Counted from the stretch's first letter, positions 22,101-37,100 are shown. The stretch: DNA of 64,000 nucleotides from Xenopus tropicalis (GCF_000004195.4 NC_030683.2:75859764-75923763), one strand, 5' to 3'. Program-made: numbers and translations. The notes: generated from the sequence alone by a model not told the origin.

Positions 22101-25100
22101 CATATTTTGAAAATGATATTGACACTATAAAAATTCACAGGAAAGTGTCAGTATTACTAAAGACTTGCAGCACCAAAATATTTCTTGCCCAAAGTCTCAC
22201 AAAAAACCTATGTAGGTCAGACGTCAAGACCCGTTAAAACAAGGCTTAACGAACATAAATCTACTATAAGGAATTATAAACCTCCAATTCAGTCCCCCCA
22301 GGGAGCGATACAAACTACTAAAAAGAAGGAGATTGATAAGAAAAGGGAAACCCTGCTGGCTAAACATTTTTTTACACATGGCCACCAGGTGGCGTAGGTT
22401 AGGTGGCAGATCTTAGAAAAAATACAGGTACGACAGGGCCATGATAAAAAAAAAGCTGTTATCTCAAAGGGAGTGCTATTGGATTTGGCTCTTGCAATCT
22501 CGCCACCCAAAAGGGTTAAATGATGAATTTAACATGGCTTGCTTCCTATAAATATTACGTGTTTTTTTCATTTATGTTTTTATAGATAATGTTTCCTGGG
22601 TGCACATCAGGGATAGATATTCTTTTTCATCTTGTTGGGGTAAGATATACTGTTCCTTTGATCTGTACCTTTATGGATGTTGTTACATATGTTTTTATTC
22701 GATACTTAGCTGATTATTGATACTTTGTATTTTAGCTTCCTATGGGTTTTCTACGGTGATACACTGTTGCTATTCAGCTATAATTCTGGATGTAGATCAG
22801 AGAGAAAATGAGAAAATGTGATCACATTTGTATGTACAAAAATTGTTTTTAATGTATATTCATGCACTTTATGAGATGGACTATTCACTGACGTTTAATG
22901 TACACTATATATGATGCTCTGCACTTTTTTTAAAAAAACCAGGTTACTGTTGTCAATTAAGTATTTATTCAATTACCAATTAACTTGGGGATGTGGTTAC
23001 TGCATCTGTATAAATTTCACTTGCCTTCACTGATTTGTATGCTTAATAAAGGGGTCACATTGCCCCGAAACGTTGCACCTCCGCAATAAACTTTTAAGGG
23101 TTATACCCTTGTTTGTAGTCCTGAGTGCCATTCGCTTTTTTTTTTTTTTTTTTTGTAGCTACAGTGTTTTTGGAGGGTGCCGATCCCTTCAGCAGTGTGC
23201 ACCGGACAAAAATCTTTTGGAGTGTTAGGGTGTGCGGATAAGGTCTCTGTGATCCAAAGTCTCACAAAGCCATTGCCAGCTCAGTGATACTTACTGTACC
23301 TGAGCCAACTCTCCAACACAGCTAAAGGCTCCTCTACAGTCATACTGGGGTGGAGGTGGCGCAAAAGTTCTGGCTAAAGTTATGTTTTCATTTGTAATTA
23401 GCCTGTAGGAGTATTGCGCCGTCCCCAGTCCAGTGTGATTGTTGCAACTGCAGATGAGCATGTCTGAGGGCTGGCTCAGAAAAGTATTGCTGGCTTGGGG
23501 GGTTGCTTTGGGGGAACTTTTGGGCAGAAATATTTTGGTCCTGCAATTCTTTAATAATACTGACACATTCCTATGGATTTTTATAGGAACATGTCAGTAT
23601 CTCTTTAAAGAGCTTCTTTGTATTCTATGTAATCTCCAGCTGTATTCAGGAAAACATGGGAAGAGGAAAGTACAAACAAATTTTATCACTTGTGCTTATT
23701 ACACAGTGGAGCGGAAAGTCACAACTTATTTGCAGCATGGATTCTAGCGAATTGAAAAAAAAATAATACGCGTCATTTTTTTGACAACAATTTTTTTCCA
23801 TGCGTGACAATTTTTTTGACACGCATCATTTTCGGTGTTTCGCTATTTTCTGGCCGTTTCGCAAATCTTTTAAAAGATTCGCAAATTTTTCGGCAAAGTG
23901 AAATGGGAGAGCTTCACTCATCAATAGTCATAAGCAGAAGACCAAAGCATCATAACCTGCTTAGAGTTTCATACAGAACAAGCAAGTAAGATTGTGAATG
24001 GCTAGATTGTGTGCATAATAGTAAATAGGCAGTGACAGGAACAAAAATGCCTTGTTATTCTTTATTCTTGCCTTTAGTGCCCCTGTACATGATCTTCACA
24101 ACTTCTTTACATTTAACCTCTGTGAACTGAAAGTGAAGCCACATAATTAAAGGAATTTTGTCATGAATTTTATGGTGCACTTTTTATTTCTAAATTACAC
24201 TGTTTATATAGCAAAAAAATCACTCTACAATTTAAAATGTTATTCTTAAACAAACAAATGTTTGTTGTATTTTTTTTTAGTTGTAATATTGGTGTGTAGG
24301 CAGCCATCTCTGTGCATTGTGCCTGAGTCTGAGCTTTCAGAAGCAGCCAGCGCTACACAACAGAACTACTTTCAGATAACCTATTGTTTCTCCTATGTAA
24401 CTGGAGGAGTCCCAATCTGTTTGCGCTTTTGAAAAACAGATTTCAATGCAGGATTCTGCTGGAGAAGCTTTGTTAAATGCACATTTCCATGACAGTATTC
24501 TGTAATCTAACTAAGGGTGGCCAAAGTGCTGTATAAATGTTTAATGCTTCCAGCTCTAATCACAGTTAGAAGGAACAGGGAGCTAGGTAGGGGTGGCCCA
24601 AGCTGACCCAGGCACCCTAAGCAGTTCGGTCAGCAACCTCGCCCCTGCACCTTCCCCCCCCTCAAGTGTGTGCGCATGCACAGTTCCATCAAGCATGGGG
24701 CAGGGGGGAGTCATTGCTCCCACCACGTAATGACAACCGGTGGGGGCAATGAGAAGGGAGCGCGGGCTGGGGGTAGACAGGAGAGGTTCCTGTCTGGCGT
24801 CCCCCAATCGTTGCTCCCTAGGCAGGTGCCTCCTCTGCCTACCCCTAGTTCCGGCCCTGAAGCTGGGAGTACACACTGACCATTAAGAGCTCATAAAAAT
24901 GTTTTAATTATTATTGACCTGTGCTGGTTTAGTATTTAATCTCTGATATTGTTAGACTACAGCTCCCAGCTTTAACCCTTAATAATAATAAACAGGGGGC
25001 AGGGTGCACACAGAGCAGGCAGATTCCTATGGGCCTCTCAGAAATGGAGAAAAGCTTTTCTGAGTAGTGTTGCTTCAAACATCTAGCACTAAACTGCAAG

Positions 25101-28100
25101 AATATAGCTTCCTGGATGTGTTGATTAACTCATGATAATATATTGGAATATGCTGGGAGTTATAAGCCAGTAATATATTGAAAGAGAATTTAAAAGGTCT
25201 GGCTATCACTCAGCCAGAGTGTAAAGGACTTAATGCATTTGGGTGGTATGCATAATGAATGAATGGCTGCATTATACTGTTTTTCTGTGATTATAATCTT
25301 TGTCATATATTATTACTTTTGTAAACATGCCTCTATGCATTATGGGGTGCCGTTTGTCCAAAGTACATTTTGTCTACAAAAATACATTCTGTATACAAAG
25401 GACAATCCCCAGTACACAGAATGAATGTGTGGCCATATACACTGGTAACAAATATACAAAAGATATATTTCTGTGAAAATAATCAATTTGCACAAAAGGA
25501 TATAATTATATTACAAACTCAATTCTGTAAATTTTAACAAGCATTCTGTCTCACAGAACTGACTAGCATATTCCAAGCTAGATATTCATGACAAAATAGA
25601 TGCTTGTGACAAAAAGGAAGATTCTATAGCATAGAATTAATTCTATCAACAAAATGTGAATTCTCAGTTCCACAAAACTGATAAAATATCCATTCTGTGA
25701 AACAACACTGTCAGTCAAATTACTGAACCAATAAGTAGCAAGTATATTCATTATCTAATAACATGCAAGTTTTAATTGAAGCCCATTTACTGGTATTTCT
25801 TCCCACTGTTTGAATTGTTTCTATAAACCACTCCTGTGGGTGCCTCTCAGTGTAGTACAATATACCAAACAAATATTTATGGTAGCAGTGTAACTCAGTA
25901 TATGTGAGACACTTATAAATACACCAGTGAGTAGAGCACAAACCCATATAACATAAGCTCCTCCCTCCAAGGATACAGGTATGGGACCTGTTATCCAGAA
26001 TGCTCGGGACCTGGGGTTTTCCGGGTAAGGGATCTTTCCATAATTTGGATCTCCATAACTTAAGTCTGTTAAAAATCATTCAAATATTGAATAAACCCAA
26101 TAGGCTTGTTTTGCCTCTGATAAGGATTAATTATATCTTAGTTGGGATCAAGTACAAGGTACTGTTTTATTATTACAGAGAAAAAAGAAATAATTTTTAA
26201 AATTAGAATTATTTGCTTATAATGGAGTCTATGGGAGATGGGCTTTCCATAATTCGGCACTTTCTGGATAACAGGTTTCCAGATAAGGGATCCCATACCT
26301 GTACCAGCTGATTCATATCTTTACACTGCAATATGAAGTTGCACAAGTTTGCATAATTCCCCCACTGTAGTAGTGACCCTAATAAGCTTTGTAGATGATT
26401 GTTAGGCTCCAATGTCTTTCCTCCTCCTAGCCGTAATATTGCACCAGTTAGCTGATAGCGCTCTCTTAATAATGTGCTTAGCTATAGTTCAACTACTACA
26501 TAATACGCATAGCCATGTGATTCAGCCACTTCAGAATTTGATGCAGACAGGCTGCTTGTATAGTATTATGTGTAGGCCTTATGAGCAGTATCCTAGTTAG
26601 CTGTAGTTCAACTACAACATATATGAGTACTATGTGCAAACAAAAGGGATCAGTTACATATTGGTACTTCAGGAGAATCATCATTTATTTATATGATGTA
26701 TTATGTGTGTGCATGGTGATGGACTGGGGTGTCCAGGATTCACCAGGGCTGCCACCCCAAGAACCCCTCACCTCAGTTGCCAACTTCTCCACCGCTGCCA
26801 GCCTTCACCCCCACCCTGTGTGTAATGCACACTGCACACTCCTTGCAGCCGCTATTGGGGTTGGGAGTTGTGTGCCCAAAGTGGGGCCCACTGGATTTTT
26901 ACCCTGTGGCTACATAATGTAGTAGTTGAGCTATAAGCACATTATTAAGAGGCTGCTGTAAGCTAACTAGTACAATATTACATAATAATAGAAGGAAGCC
27001 AAACATTGCAGTCTAACAATCATCTACAAATTTTTTTAGAGTCACTACTACGGGAGGGAAATTGTAAAGTTATGAAATTTCATGTTGTAGTGTAATGATG
27101 TGAATCAGCTGGTATCCTTGGAGGGAGGAGCTTAAGTTAGATGGTTTATACCAGGGGTGGCCAAGATGTCGATCGTGGCCCACTATTAATGTTTTTTGTT
27201 TTGTTTTCCTTAAAGCTCATTATCAGGAACAAAAGGCCTAGAAACATCATAACATCAGTGCTGTGGCGCAGCATCAGTACAGCACTATATTTCTCATCCA
27301 TTTGAAAGACCTTCTGGTTAGAAACCTATAACACAGCAGACATTAGAGGGCGCCTTCTATAGCAGGCCAGACAGTATCCTCAGCACTAGGGATAATGTAG
27401 CCTTGTGGGGCAGAGCTGGCAGCTTTTCATACTGTCACACAAAGCCAACAAACAAATGTGTGTGTGTGTGTGAACACTTTACAGACAAAAACAGTGGAAA
27501 GACTAGTAAATTGACTCCAGTTAAAACCTGCATATTATTGGATAATGAGTATTCTTGTTTCTTATTGGTTCAGGAATTTGATTGACAGTGTTGTTTCACA
27601 GAATCGATATTTTATCAGTTTTGTGGAACTGAGTATTCATTTTGTTGATAGAATGTATTCTGTGTTATAGAATCTTTCTGTCATATGCATCTATTTTGTC
27701 ATGAAAATCTAGTTGGAATATGCTATTCAGTTACACCATTATATAATTTGTCGAAGTTTTGTTTTGCATTATTCATTCTGTAAGTAACTGTACACATAAC
27801 TGTTTTTTTATATGGATGTTTTACATTTGTGAGACAGAATTCTTGTTAAAATTTACAGAATGGAGTTTGTAATATAATAATATCCTTTTGTGCATAAAAT
27901 TGATTTTGTTCTCTTGTTCTTCTTCACTAGAAATATATCTTTTGAATATTTTTTTACCAGTTTTTAAATCCACACTTTAATTATGTCTACTGGGGATTGC
28001 TTTTTGTATATAGAATGTATTTTTATAGACAAAATGTACTTTGGACAAATGGCACCCCATAATGCATAGGTATTGTTATATGTGTGTGCATGGAAGTTCT

Positions 28101-31100
28101 AAATTGTTTTACTATTGACCTAAACTCTATTAGTACTCAGTACTGTAGTTCACCTTTAAATTAACTTTTAATATGATGTAGAAGGTGATATTTGCAATTA
28201 GTATTCCTTTTTTGTTGTTTTTGAATTAATTTTGTTCAGCAGCTCTCTGGTTACTGTGGTCCTGTTTACCCTAGCAACCAAGCAGTGGTGTGAATAAAAG
28301 ACAAGAATATGAATAGAGTATGACCTAAATAGAAAGATAAGAAATAAAAACAAACAATAACAATAAAACTATAGCCTCAAAAAACAATAGCTTTTTGGTT
28401 CTTAGGGTCAATGAATCCCCTCTGAATAAGGCAGAACAGAAAGACATATAATTTAAAAACTATTAAAAAAAAGACCAATTACAAAAATTGATAAGAATAG
28501 GCCATTTTAGAACATATTAAAAGTATGTCAATAATGAACCTCTATTATTTTTACTGGAAGTCTCAGGAAAATTGTTCTTTTTTTGGTAGGAAAGAACAAG
28601 TTATTTTATTTAACCTTAGTCTCATTCCAAAAATAATACTTACCATTACAAAGAGAAACAGAAATTTTCTCAAAATTTTTCGGGATTTCAACACGGATAT
28701 TAGATCTTGAAAAAAGAGAGACACCACAGCTTTAAATTATTTGCTGTAACTTATCATTTGGGGCAGTAGGAATTACATACAGGTACAGAAACACTGAACT
28801 GCTTGGGTGACCAAAGACAGGAGTAGTCATTTCCATTACATTTTACAGCTCAGCCATTTGGGAGTTTTAACCTTGAAAGCAAGCAAATTGCAGATAAAAC
28901 TCAGTCCCTGCATAAAATGTATAATGAAGCAGTAAAAAAGAGTAGAACTGGCCAGACCAGGGATGACTTGACATAGTTGGCCAGCTTGAAGTATATTGAA
29001 ATGTATGGACAAACAATCCCTGTTTTGTTTAAAGGGGAGGGTATTTCTTAGTAGCTTAATGTACAGAATGTCTTAATGTGTTTTATATATTGATACTGTG
29101 TGAGTGCAGAGGACCTCGTTTGTCTGCATATGAATTTTGTGGTCCCAGCCTTATTGCACCCCTACCTATTGGTTTAACATTTAGTTGGGAGCACAACTCT
29201 CCCTTTATTGCTACATTCACAATAGCTGCCACTGCAGCTTGGTAGTAGTAGTAGCAGCAGTAAAAAGGTAGATACTAAGAGCTAATTATTATATGGCAAA
29301 TCTATTCTGTATGGTGATTTCATGAATTCCAAACTGTGCCTGTTTGTGCACCTTCTACCACAAAGAAGTTAATTAAATCTGACCTAGAATGTTACTTGTT
29401 TACTACTCTGGAAGAAGACCTTTGGAATTCAATTTTCTTTACATAGATAGATCATAGTTATAGGAAATAAAATATATAACAAAACCAATTTCAGAACCTT
29501 TCAGCTGCTAAGCCGAACAATGTTAATTGGTTGCAAATCCAGGTAAAAGTCATGTTCTGACATTACTATGATTTGAATTTACTAAATTATTAAAGAAAAG
29601 GTCAATTTGCATAAATATAGAATTTTCAATTGCAACTGCTAGTCTTTTGAAACAAAGACTTGGCAAATGCCATCCATGGTCACTCTTACCTCTGCAAGAG
29701 TCCTGTCTAAAAAGAAGTTATGGCTAGAATAGTAGGGATCAAGTACTGTAACCAATCATTTACTGAGAGCACTGTAAGGCACACATTTTAAAAACAGGTT
29801 AGTCATTGCATCTAAACTGGATGATGAGAATACAATCTTAATTAGTAGTGCTGAGAGACAGTCTTATATGTATTATTTTATGCCATCACAGTTTCTCTGG
29901 CTTAAGAAAGGGCAACAACAAAATCAACTTTATTTTGTTGAGTATTACTTGGAACATGAAAAAAGAATCAAAATCATAAAGTTATAGATTTAAAAATGTA
30001 TCCTTGTTTTTTTCATTTGCAGATAGTACTTGTTCCTTTTCTTAAAGATGCCACAGGAGTAAATGACAACAATTATTTGTTTAAGGTCAATTTAAATTAT
30101 TTCTAATGTCATTACTATAGTGTTCTAGAATATACCGTGTCCATAAACCTACTTAATAAGATAACACAAGAAAAATATATAGTTTTATATATATTTGATG
30201 TTTGATCTAGATGCTATCATGACATGGGAAAACTGGGTCTTTGCTCTGTTAGGTAATAAAGCAATCTATAATTAGAAATATAAAATATTCTACCTACATT
30301 CTTGAGAAAATGACAATTTTATAGCTAAACATCATGAATGCTAGACAGATAATATGCATTGTAACTACAGAGCAGGGAAGCAGTAGGTAACAAGTAATTA
30401 GTAGTTAATCTTGGCATACAACTCCACCAGAGTATAAAAATCTAAAATAACCTTAAACAAAGCCACCAGGAGAGAGCAAAATGCAGTGCTTGCTTATCAC
30501 CATATGCTGTGGTTTCTACTCAGGGGCGTTTGGGCCCCTCTTGGCTCCTGGATGCCGCCCCCCCCCCCCGTTCCCCAGCGCTTACCTCTCCAGCGCTTAC
30601 CTCTCCAGCGCAGGAGTGGGTCCGGGGGCGGTCTTATCGCTAGTGCTCTTAAAGTTACCAGGAGCGGCTTTTTGTAACTGGGGCGCTTCTGCCGCCTGAG
30701 GCGAGTTTCTCAACTCGCCTCATGGCAGAAGCGCCCCTGTTTCTACTCTTTCTTTGTTAAAGTTATTTAACAGCAAACATGTTTTACAGTACTGGGTATT
30801 TCCACAGACAGTGTTATAACATTACAATTAGTGGTTCATTAAATTCAAATGTAAAAATTCACTTAATGAGACAGAACCATCTGGGACTACTACATTTAGT
30901 TTAACATGTGGATCCAGATGTAAAATTCTACTTAACTTTAGTTTGTGTTTGTCTCAAAAATATGTTCAGTATACAGGGTGAAGTAAAAAATGGCTCTAGC
31001 CCTTAAACATTTAGAAATAGCACAGAAGTTTACTTACAATATTCTGTATGCACTAGACCAGTTAAGGGTGAATGCTATCTGTTTTCTGTGGGACAGAGGG

Positions 31101-34100
31101 ACATTTTTTCCATGTATGTGCATAACCACGTCATGTTTGAAATACGAATGCCTTCAAATGGGGCATAAAATACTAATTAGTTACTTTTGAGCTGGATGTA
31201 TGACTTACCTGTTTAACAGATATTTTTCAGCTTCGCTTAGATACGAGTGAGATTTTACAAAAACACTCATCATTTGCCTCAGGGACCCACATGGAATATT
31301 CACAGGTTTTTCACAATAAAAATGTTCCTCTTCTTTGAGATTAGAATATTCACATAATTCATGTGTTTGATTTAGGTCAAATCCACACTTTACCTTTGCC
31401 TCATTGCCTTTGTATACAAAGCTTCCTGTGTAGGCTACATAGCCATGGCCTTTGTTTCTCCCTTGCCATAATGCTGAAGTTAATTCACTGGGATGGACCA
31501 TAAGGATTGAAAATTGCACTGTGCCCTGCCAGAAAAGAGTATAATGTATGTGATAGCTGCCATTTCTTAGATCTTCTACTCTCCCCGATGCACTGGCTTT
31601 AACATCAGGAGAGTATATTCTTGCTGTCATGAAGTCTCCTCCATAGGTCTTCCTTTTGCCCAAGTGATCAAACATATCAACTTGGACGGTTAAGGAATCT
31701 CCAACACAGTACTTATCTTTAGGATTTATAATGGTGGCTTTGCTGTTCTTAGCACTGGTTGTGTTATTAAAATGAGTGAAGCTGATCTTTGGAATTGAGC
31801 TGTTTACTTTATTGAAGATTTTCTTTACTTCCTTTTGAAGTTCTGTCTCTTCTTTTGTCATCTTATCACAGTCTGACTTCAGATATATAATTGTGGGGCT
31901 CTAATAATGAAATTTACAAAAGCATGGTAAGGATAAAACAGTTGCCCGTACCTACTGATACACATTTCATGCACATGTAATTGAAGAACTAACTCTAGAA
32001 TTAAGAAATATTTTACATAAATGATAAAAAAAAAGTTTCACAGTCATGTCAAAACAGTAGTTACAGAGCTCCTTTAAAGTGATACTGACCGGTCACTGTT
32101 GAATTTGTACTAATGCAAAATTGCCCTCCACAAAAATAGATAGTACTTGAGTGTGGTACTTTGTCAAAATAGTTGTATTTTTGTTATAGTCTCAGACTGC
32201 TTTCAGAGTACTTTAGGTGGCATCTGGTGCTCAGTGAGCAGCTGGGTCTTGGGATTGCATTTTTGCATTAGTTTAATACTAACCTGTCAGAAAGAACCTT
32301 CATGAAAGATACCACATAAAAACATGATGTACCCCAGGAGACAAACCTATGTCAGTGAGAACATCCAGTCAGGGGGATAGTATTATTCAGAGTAAGTCCA
32401 CAATCCATATGGAGTAAATAAAATGTCCAGTACACTGCATATTTCATAAGGCTGGTAATCTAGTATTAATGTCAAGACTTTTGGTGATTAACTTTGCTTC
32501 CCCATCCAAGAACAAGACAGCAGTAGTGGGATGACAAGCTATGCATATGTGATACTAATCTGAATATTAGCAAGGGTAATTTTTTTGTTGTTATGCAAAA
32601 TATAATGTAATGGAGTAAAGTTGACTGTGGGTAATGTGGCACACCCACCATAACTGATGTCCACCAATTCAATAGCAATGGAAGAAAAGTGCCAAAAGTG
32701 GATGCAAAATGTACAAGTGTTTTGCACTTTACACCTTATCTCTAGCTTATACACCATAAATGTAGTGAGCACAAAGAGTTGCAGACCTTTAGTATATAAA
32801 ACATTGATTTCTAACACTGAATATGTTCAGGAGGTAGGCAAAATTTAGGTGTCCCCTATCCCTTCATCTAAAGTTACAGTAGGTCAAGAGTGTCAAGAGT
32901 TGCTGGGTACAGCAGAGCCCTGTACTTAATACATAAGTGCAGGGCTACTTGCATTCAACAGCATTGCACTGCCATGTCTTATAATCTAACATGAGGTCCA
33001 GAGTGCAGCAAAGCTCTGTACACAAGTTCTTAGTATATGAGTGATTTTATACCCCTTTGCGTGCATGCACCTGTGCCTGGCGCTTTAATAAATGAGTCCT
33101 ACAATGTTTTAATTCTATGTGTAGTCAGAACAATTTGATACAGACAAATACTTATTTTAATAGCAATTACATCATATGACTATCATACATTTTCAAAATA
33201 TAAACAATAAAAGTATCAATACTCAAGCAAAGTGAAAAATCTCGGATTCTTAGAAAAATTTATTCTTTAAAATAGTCAACCTTTGTTTTGATAAGAGCTT
33301 CCCTGGGAAACAGATACAATTAGACAAAGTGGGTTACACAGTAGAAAGACAACAATGAAAAACATATTATCCAATTTTGTGTGAAGGTTAAACATTATTT
33401 AAGTGCCAAGGGTGATCAGAAACCTGTTATCCAGAAAGCCCTGGAAAACCATACATGTAAAAATCTTATCCCATAGTAATCAGTTTACATTTTTTTTTAT
33501 GTGATTTTCTATTTCTCTGTTATAGAAACAGTGCATTAAAAGTAGTGAAAAAAACTAAGCTAGCATAAATCACTGTTAATAACAGTCCAATAGTTTTTTC
33601 CATGTTCAATGTTTAAAGGAGAAGGAAAGGCTAGTAAAGAGTTAATCTCAAGCTGCAGGCATACCTTCAGTTGTCTCAATAGTGCCCTTAAGTCTCCCCA
33701 TATTTCACCTGTTTAGAAGATCAGAAGCCAAACAGGAAAAAAAAACGCTGAGCTGGGTAGAGAAGATTCCCATAATGCAACGCTCCTCCCCAGACTTGGC
33801 GACTTGGACTGTAGGCAGGGCATGCACACAAGCAGGAGCGTCTGGTTGCCATGGCGACTGAGCCACAGGAGAGCGAGGAGCGTTGTGATGGGGGGGGGGT
33901 GGTGCTTCTGGGATCCCTGCTATTCAACCCCTGCTCTTTAACCCCTTCCTTGCCACTTGTATTGCCTGTGGTAGGAGATTTTAATCCAAGCCTCCTGCTA
34001 AATTCAGTGACATGCACACAGATGGCAGGTGCGGGGATCAGAGGGGGGGGAGAGCCGGGGGGGGCAGATGCAGGAATCGGAGGGGGGGGGTTGTGTAAGG

Positions 34101-37100
34101 CGGCAGGCGGCTGCTGAGGCAATCGGGGGGGTTGGTGAGCCGGCAGCTAATGCAATTGGAGGGGGGGGGGTTTTGTGAGGCGGCAGGCAGCTGCTGAGGC
34201 GATCGGATGGGGGGTTGGTTGAGCAGCTGATGTGATTGGAGGGGGGTGAGGCGGCAGGCAGCTGCAGAGGCAATCGGAGGGGGGGGTTGTGTGAGGCGGC
34301 AGGCAGCCGCTGAGGCGATTGTGGGGGATGGGGGGTGGGATTGGTGAACAGCAGCTGATTTGATTGGAGGGGCTGGTTTGTGAGCCGGCTGGCTTGTGCT
34401 TTTCAGCCCATACAGACATACTGGACAAGATGGCGGCGCCGTTCACTGAAACAAGTATGTAGGTTCTAGTATGTGTATCTCTGTAAATCTTTCATTAGGC
34501 AAACCAGAAATATAGCGTTTTTACACAGCAATAGTAGTACTATTTAATAGTGTGCTTAATAGATTTTGACTTTCCTTGTCCTTTAAATGATAATTGCTGT
34601 AGTGAGCAATGACAGACAGTTGCAGGAAGGACCAGCAATCTAATGTCCCGTATTATAGTGGGTTTAGGCGGGGGGGTTTAGGGAGTTTAGGGAGATGTGT
34701 ATCTCTTTGATCAACATGGGTTTAATGAACAGAGCCTTTGCTGAACATAGTTTTAATCTTACTAAGAATATTTCCCAAATCCTGTAAGTTGAAAACTTCC
34801 TCGTTTGATGGTCTCAATAACTACTTCTGATAGTCCTACACATTCTATCTTCTGCTAAACAATGCTAAAGCTGATGGCTCTGAGTGATAAAGAGCTCCCT
34901 GCAGAAGAGGTCTGTATTCCAAGGCAAGGCCAAGGATCCTCTCTCCAAAGTCTCAAAAGAAAAATAAATAAAGGACAGTGAGGCCAATGTTGAGTATGAC
35001 AATTGCTTACACTTGCTTACACTTCCTCCACTGCTAGCAAAGAAAGTACTAAGGGGAAGAACATACACCAGGCAAAAATGTTAGTTCTGTCAGAGAATTC
35101 ACTGATGTTGGTTGGGGGTGTCACGGGAGGTACCGTGATCTAATCAATGACTGCTCACCAGCAACCACGATTGCAAGAGAAATAACTTCTTTATTTCATA
35201 GAGAAACTCCTAACTGAAAGCTTCAACTGGCAAGTCCCCAGTCACCAGCTTCTTCTCTTGAGCTCCTCAGATTGGCCAGTGAATACAGTTGAGCTCCATT
35301 GGCTGTTGGAATTCACAGACCCCCTTCACTGTGAGGATAGGCACCGTGACAAAATGCCGTATCTATCTACCTTGTACTGACTGTAACCAAAGTAAAACTA
35401 TATAAATAAACAGTCAGTCCCCGCTTATTGCTTCCTCACATTGGGGAGTCCACTGTACAGTCGTCCCTCTCCTCCGACTGATTAGATCTGTAAGGGGTTT
35501 AACAATAGAGCTATAGTTGGGTATGAATTTCCTATAGTAATTTGCAGTCCCTTAGAATGCCTGCACCTGTTTCTGTGTACGGGGAGTTAGCAGGATCTGG
35601 ACGTAGTCGCCCTCCCCCCACATAATGTCGTAGATAAGGCATCTCCGCCATGGCAAACTGGCACTTGTCTGGGCGTAGTGTAAGGACAGCCTTCTGGATC
35701 CTCTCTAAAACTTGCTGTAAGTGGTGAAGATGTTCCTCCCAAGTGTTACTGTAGACAGCAATGTCATCCAGGTAAGCCTGGGCAAAGTTTTGAATCGAAT
35801 ACTCCCATCTTTTTTAGGCACCAACACTACAGGGGCAGCCCATGGGCTATGTGAGGGTACAATAACACCATTTCCAGTATTGTATCTAGCTCTTTGCGTA
35901 TGGTGACCCGTACTGATTCAGGTGATAGGCCTGTCAGCGAATTGGAGGGTGATCCCCAGTAAGAACTTTGTGTTTTGTTAGCTTAGTGTAACCTGGGATA
36001 GACGAGAATAGGTATTTGTATCTTTGCAAGAGTTCTTGCAGTTGCTCCTTTTGGGAGGGCTGCATATGGCTTAAACCATTCCACCTCTATCATAATAGGG
36101 TTTCATCATGTTGAAATGTACAGTTCATAAGGACCATCCCAGGCAGCTTGCAGTTTGTCCTTACGGAATGGCAGTAGAAGGAGAACTTGATCTAGAAATA
36201 TCTTCACGGGCATTACGGTCATACCAAGCCTTCTGCAGTTGCTGAGCTGTGGAGAGATTTTGATGGGCCCGACGGGTCATCTGGTCTAGCTTTTCTCGGA
36301 ATTTAAGTACATGTTATAACTGGTTCCCCATTTGCTTGGTTTTCCCCTTCCCAGTACTCTTTTAGCAGGTCTAGAGGACCACGGACTCGTTGCCCATACA
36401 GCAGTTCAAAGGGTGAACCTTTCACACAGTCCGTTGGTTTGGGTATGATAAGGATGATGACTGCAGAATCTGGGATATTAACTGAGGGCCTTGGTCAGAT
36501 AATATCTTTCTTGGGAATCCAACTCTAGAAAAAATCTGAATGAGGGCATCAGCCACTGACACAGTATCAGTTTGCTTGAGAGCAATGGCCTCTGGGTAAC
36601 GGGTGGCATAGTCCACTACAGTTAATATGTACTGTTTCCCTGTTCAGCTGGGCTTTGCTAATGGTCCAACCAAATCTACAGCCACCCTCCGAAATGGCTC
36701 CTCTATGATAGGGAGGGGCTGCAAGGGTTGACACTGCATTTCTCCAGCTCTCCCAATTCTTTGGCAACTATCACAGGAACGGCAAGCGTGTTCTACATCC
36801 TGAGAAATGCCTGGCCAATAGAAGTTTTTTGTTAACCTGTGTCGGGTTCGTTTCATTCCTTGGTGTCCAGGTAGGGGAATTTCATGAGCTAAATGCAATA
36901 ACTGCAGGCAATATGGCTGGGAAATTACTAATTGTCGAGTGCCAGTCCATGGTTGCCCCGGAGGTGCCTTGGTGACCCTATAATAACTGTCTTGCTCAAA
37001 CACACTCCTGTCACCCCTGTGATCATCTAGTTTCCGAACCCTTTTTCTGATTGCCAGCAGGCTTGGGTCAGTTTCTTGGGCTTCCCTAAAAGCAGGCAGT

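Larger units (their letters stand above)
25333..28069. mobile_element. 2.7-kb fold-back element
   Basis: Left end CTATGCATTATGGGGTGCC mirrors right end GGCACCCCATAATGCATAG. Inverted similarity continues inward (CAAAGTACATTTTGTCTA, AACACTGTCAGTCAAATT) and again near the middle (GTTAGGCTCCAATGT..., GTTCAACTACTACAT), giving arms of about 1.1 kb (25333-26514 and 26904-28069) with an unmatched segment in each. The loop is about 390 bp. No transposase frame is visible. A TA MITE is nested in the left arm. It lies in NXPE intron 3. Confidence 0.8.
33613..34586. mobile_element. T2/Kolobok-like MITE with internal minisatellite
   Basis: Ends TTAAAGGAGAAGGAAAGGC and ACTTTCCTTGTCCTTTAA are inverted, and TTAA at each border (33613-33616, 34583-34586) fits the target duplication of this group. 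The centre holds a G-rich tandem array. Confidence 0.8.

Noticed and set aside
31205..31861. Met at 31861 as start of a 218-residue protein
   Set aside because: The frame is open upstream to a good acceptor at 31901 and joins the signal-anchor exon in phase.
33721..34446. Long Pro/Ser/His-rich and Gly-rich frames on both strands
   Set aside because: By-products of the G-rich minisatellite inside a T2-like MITE.
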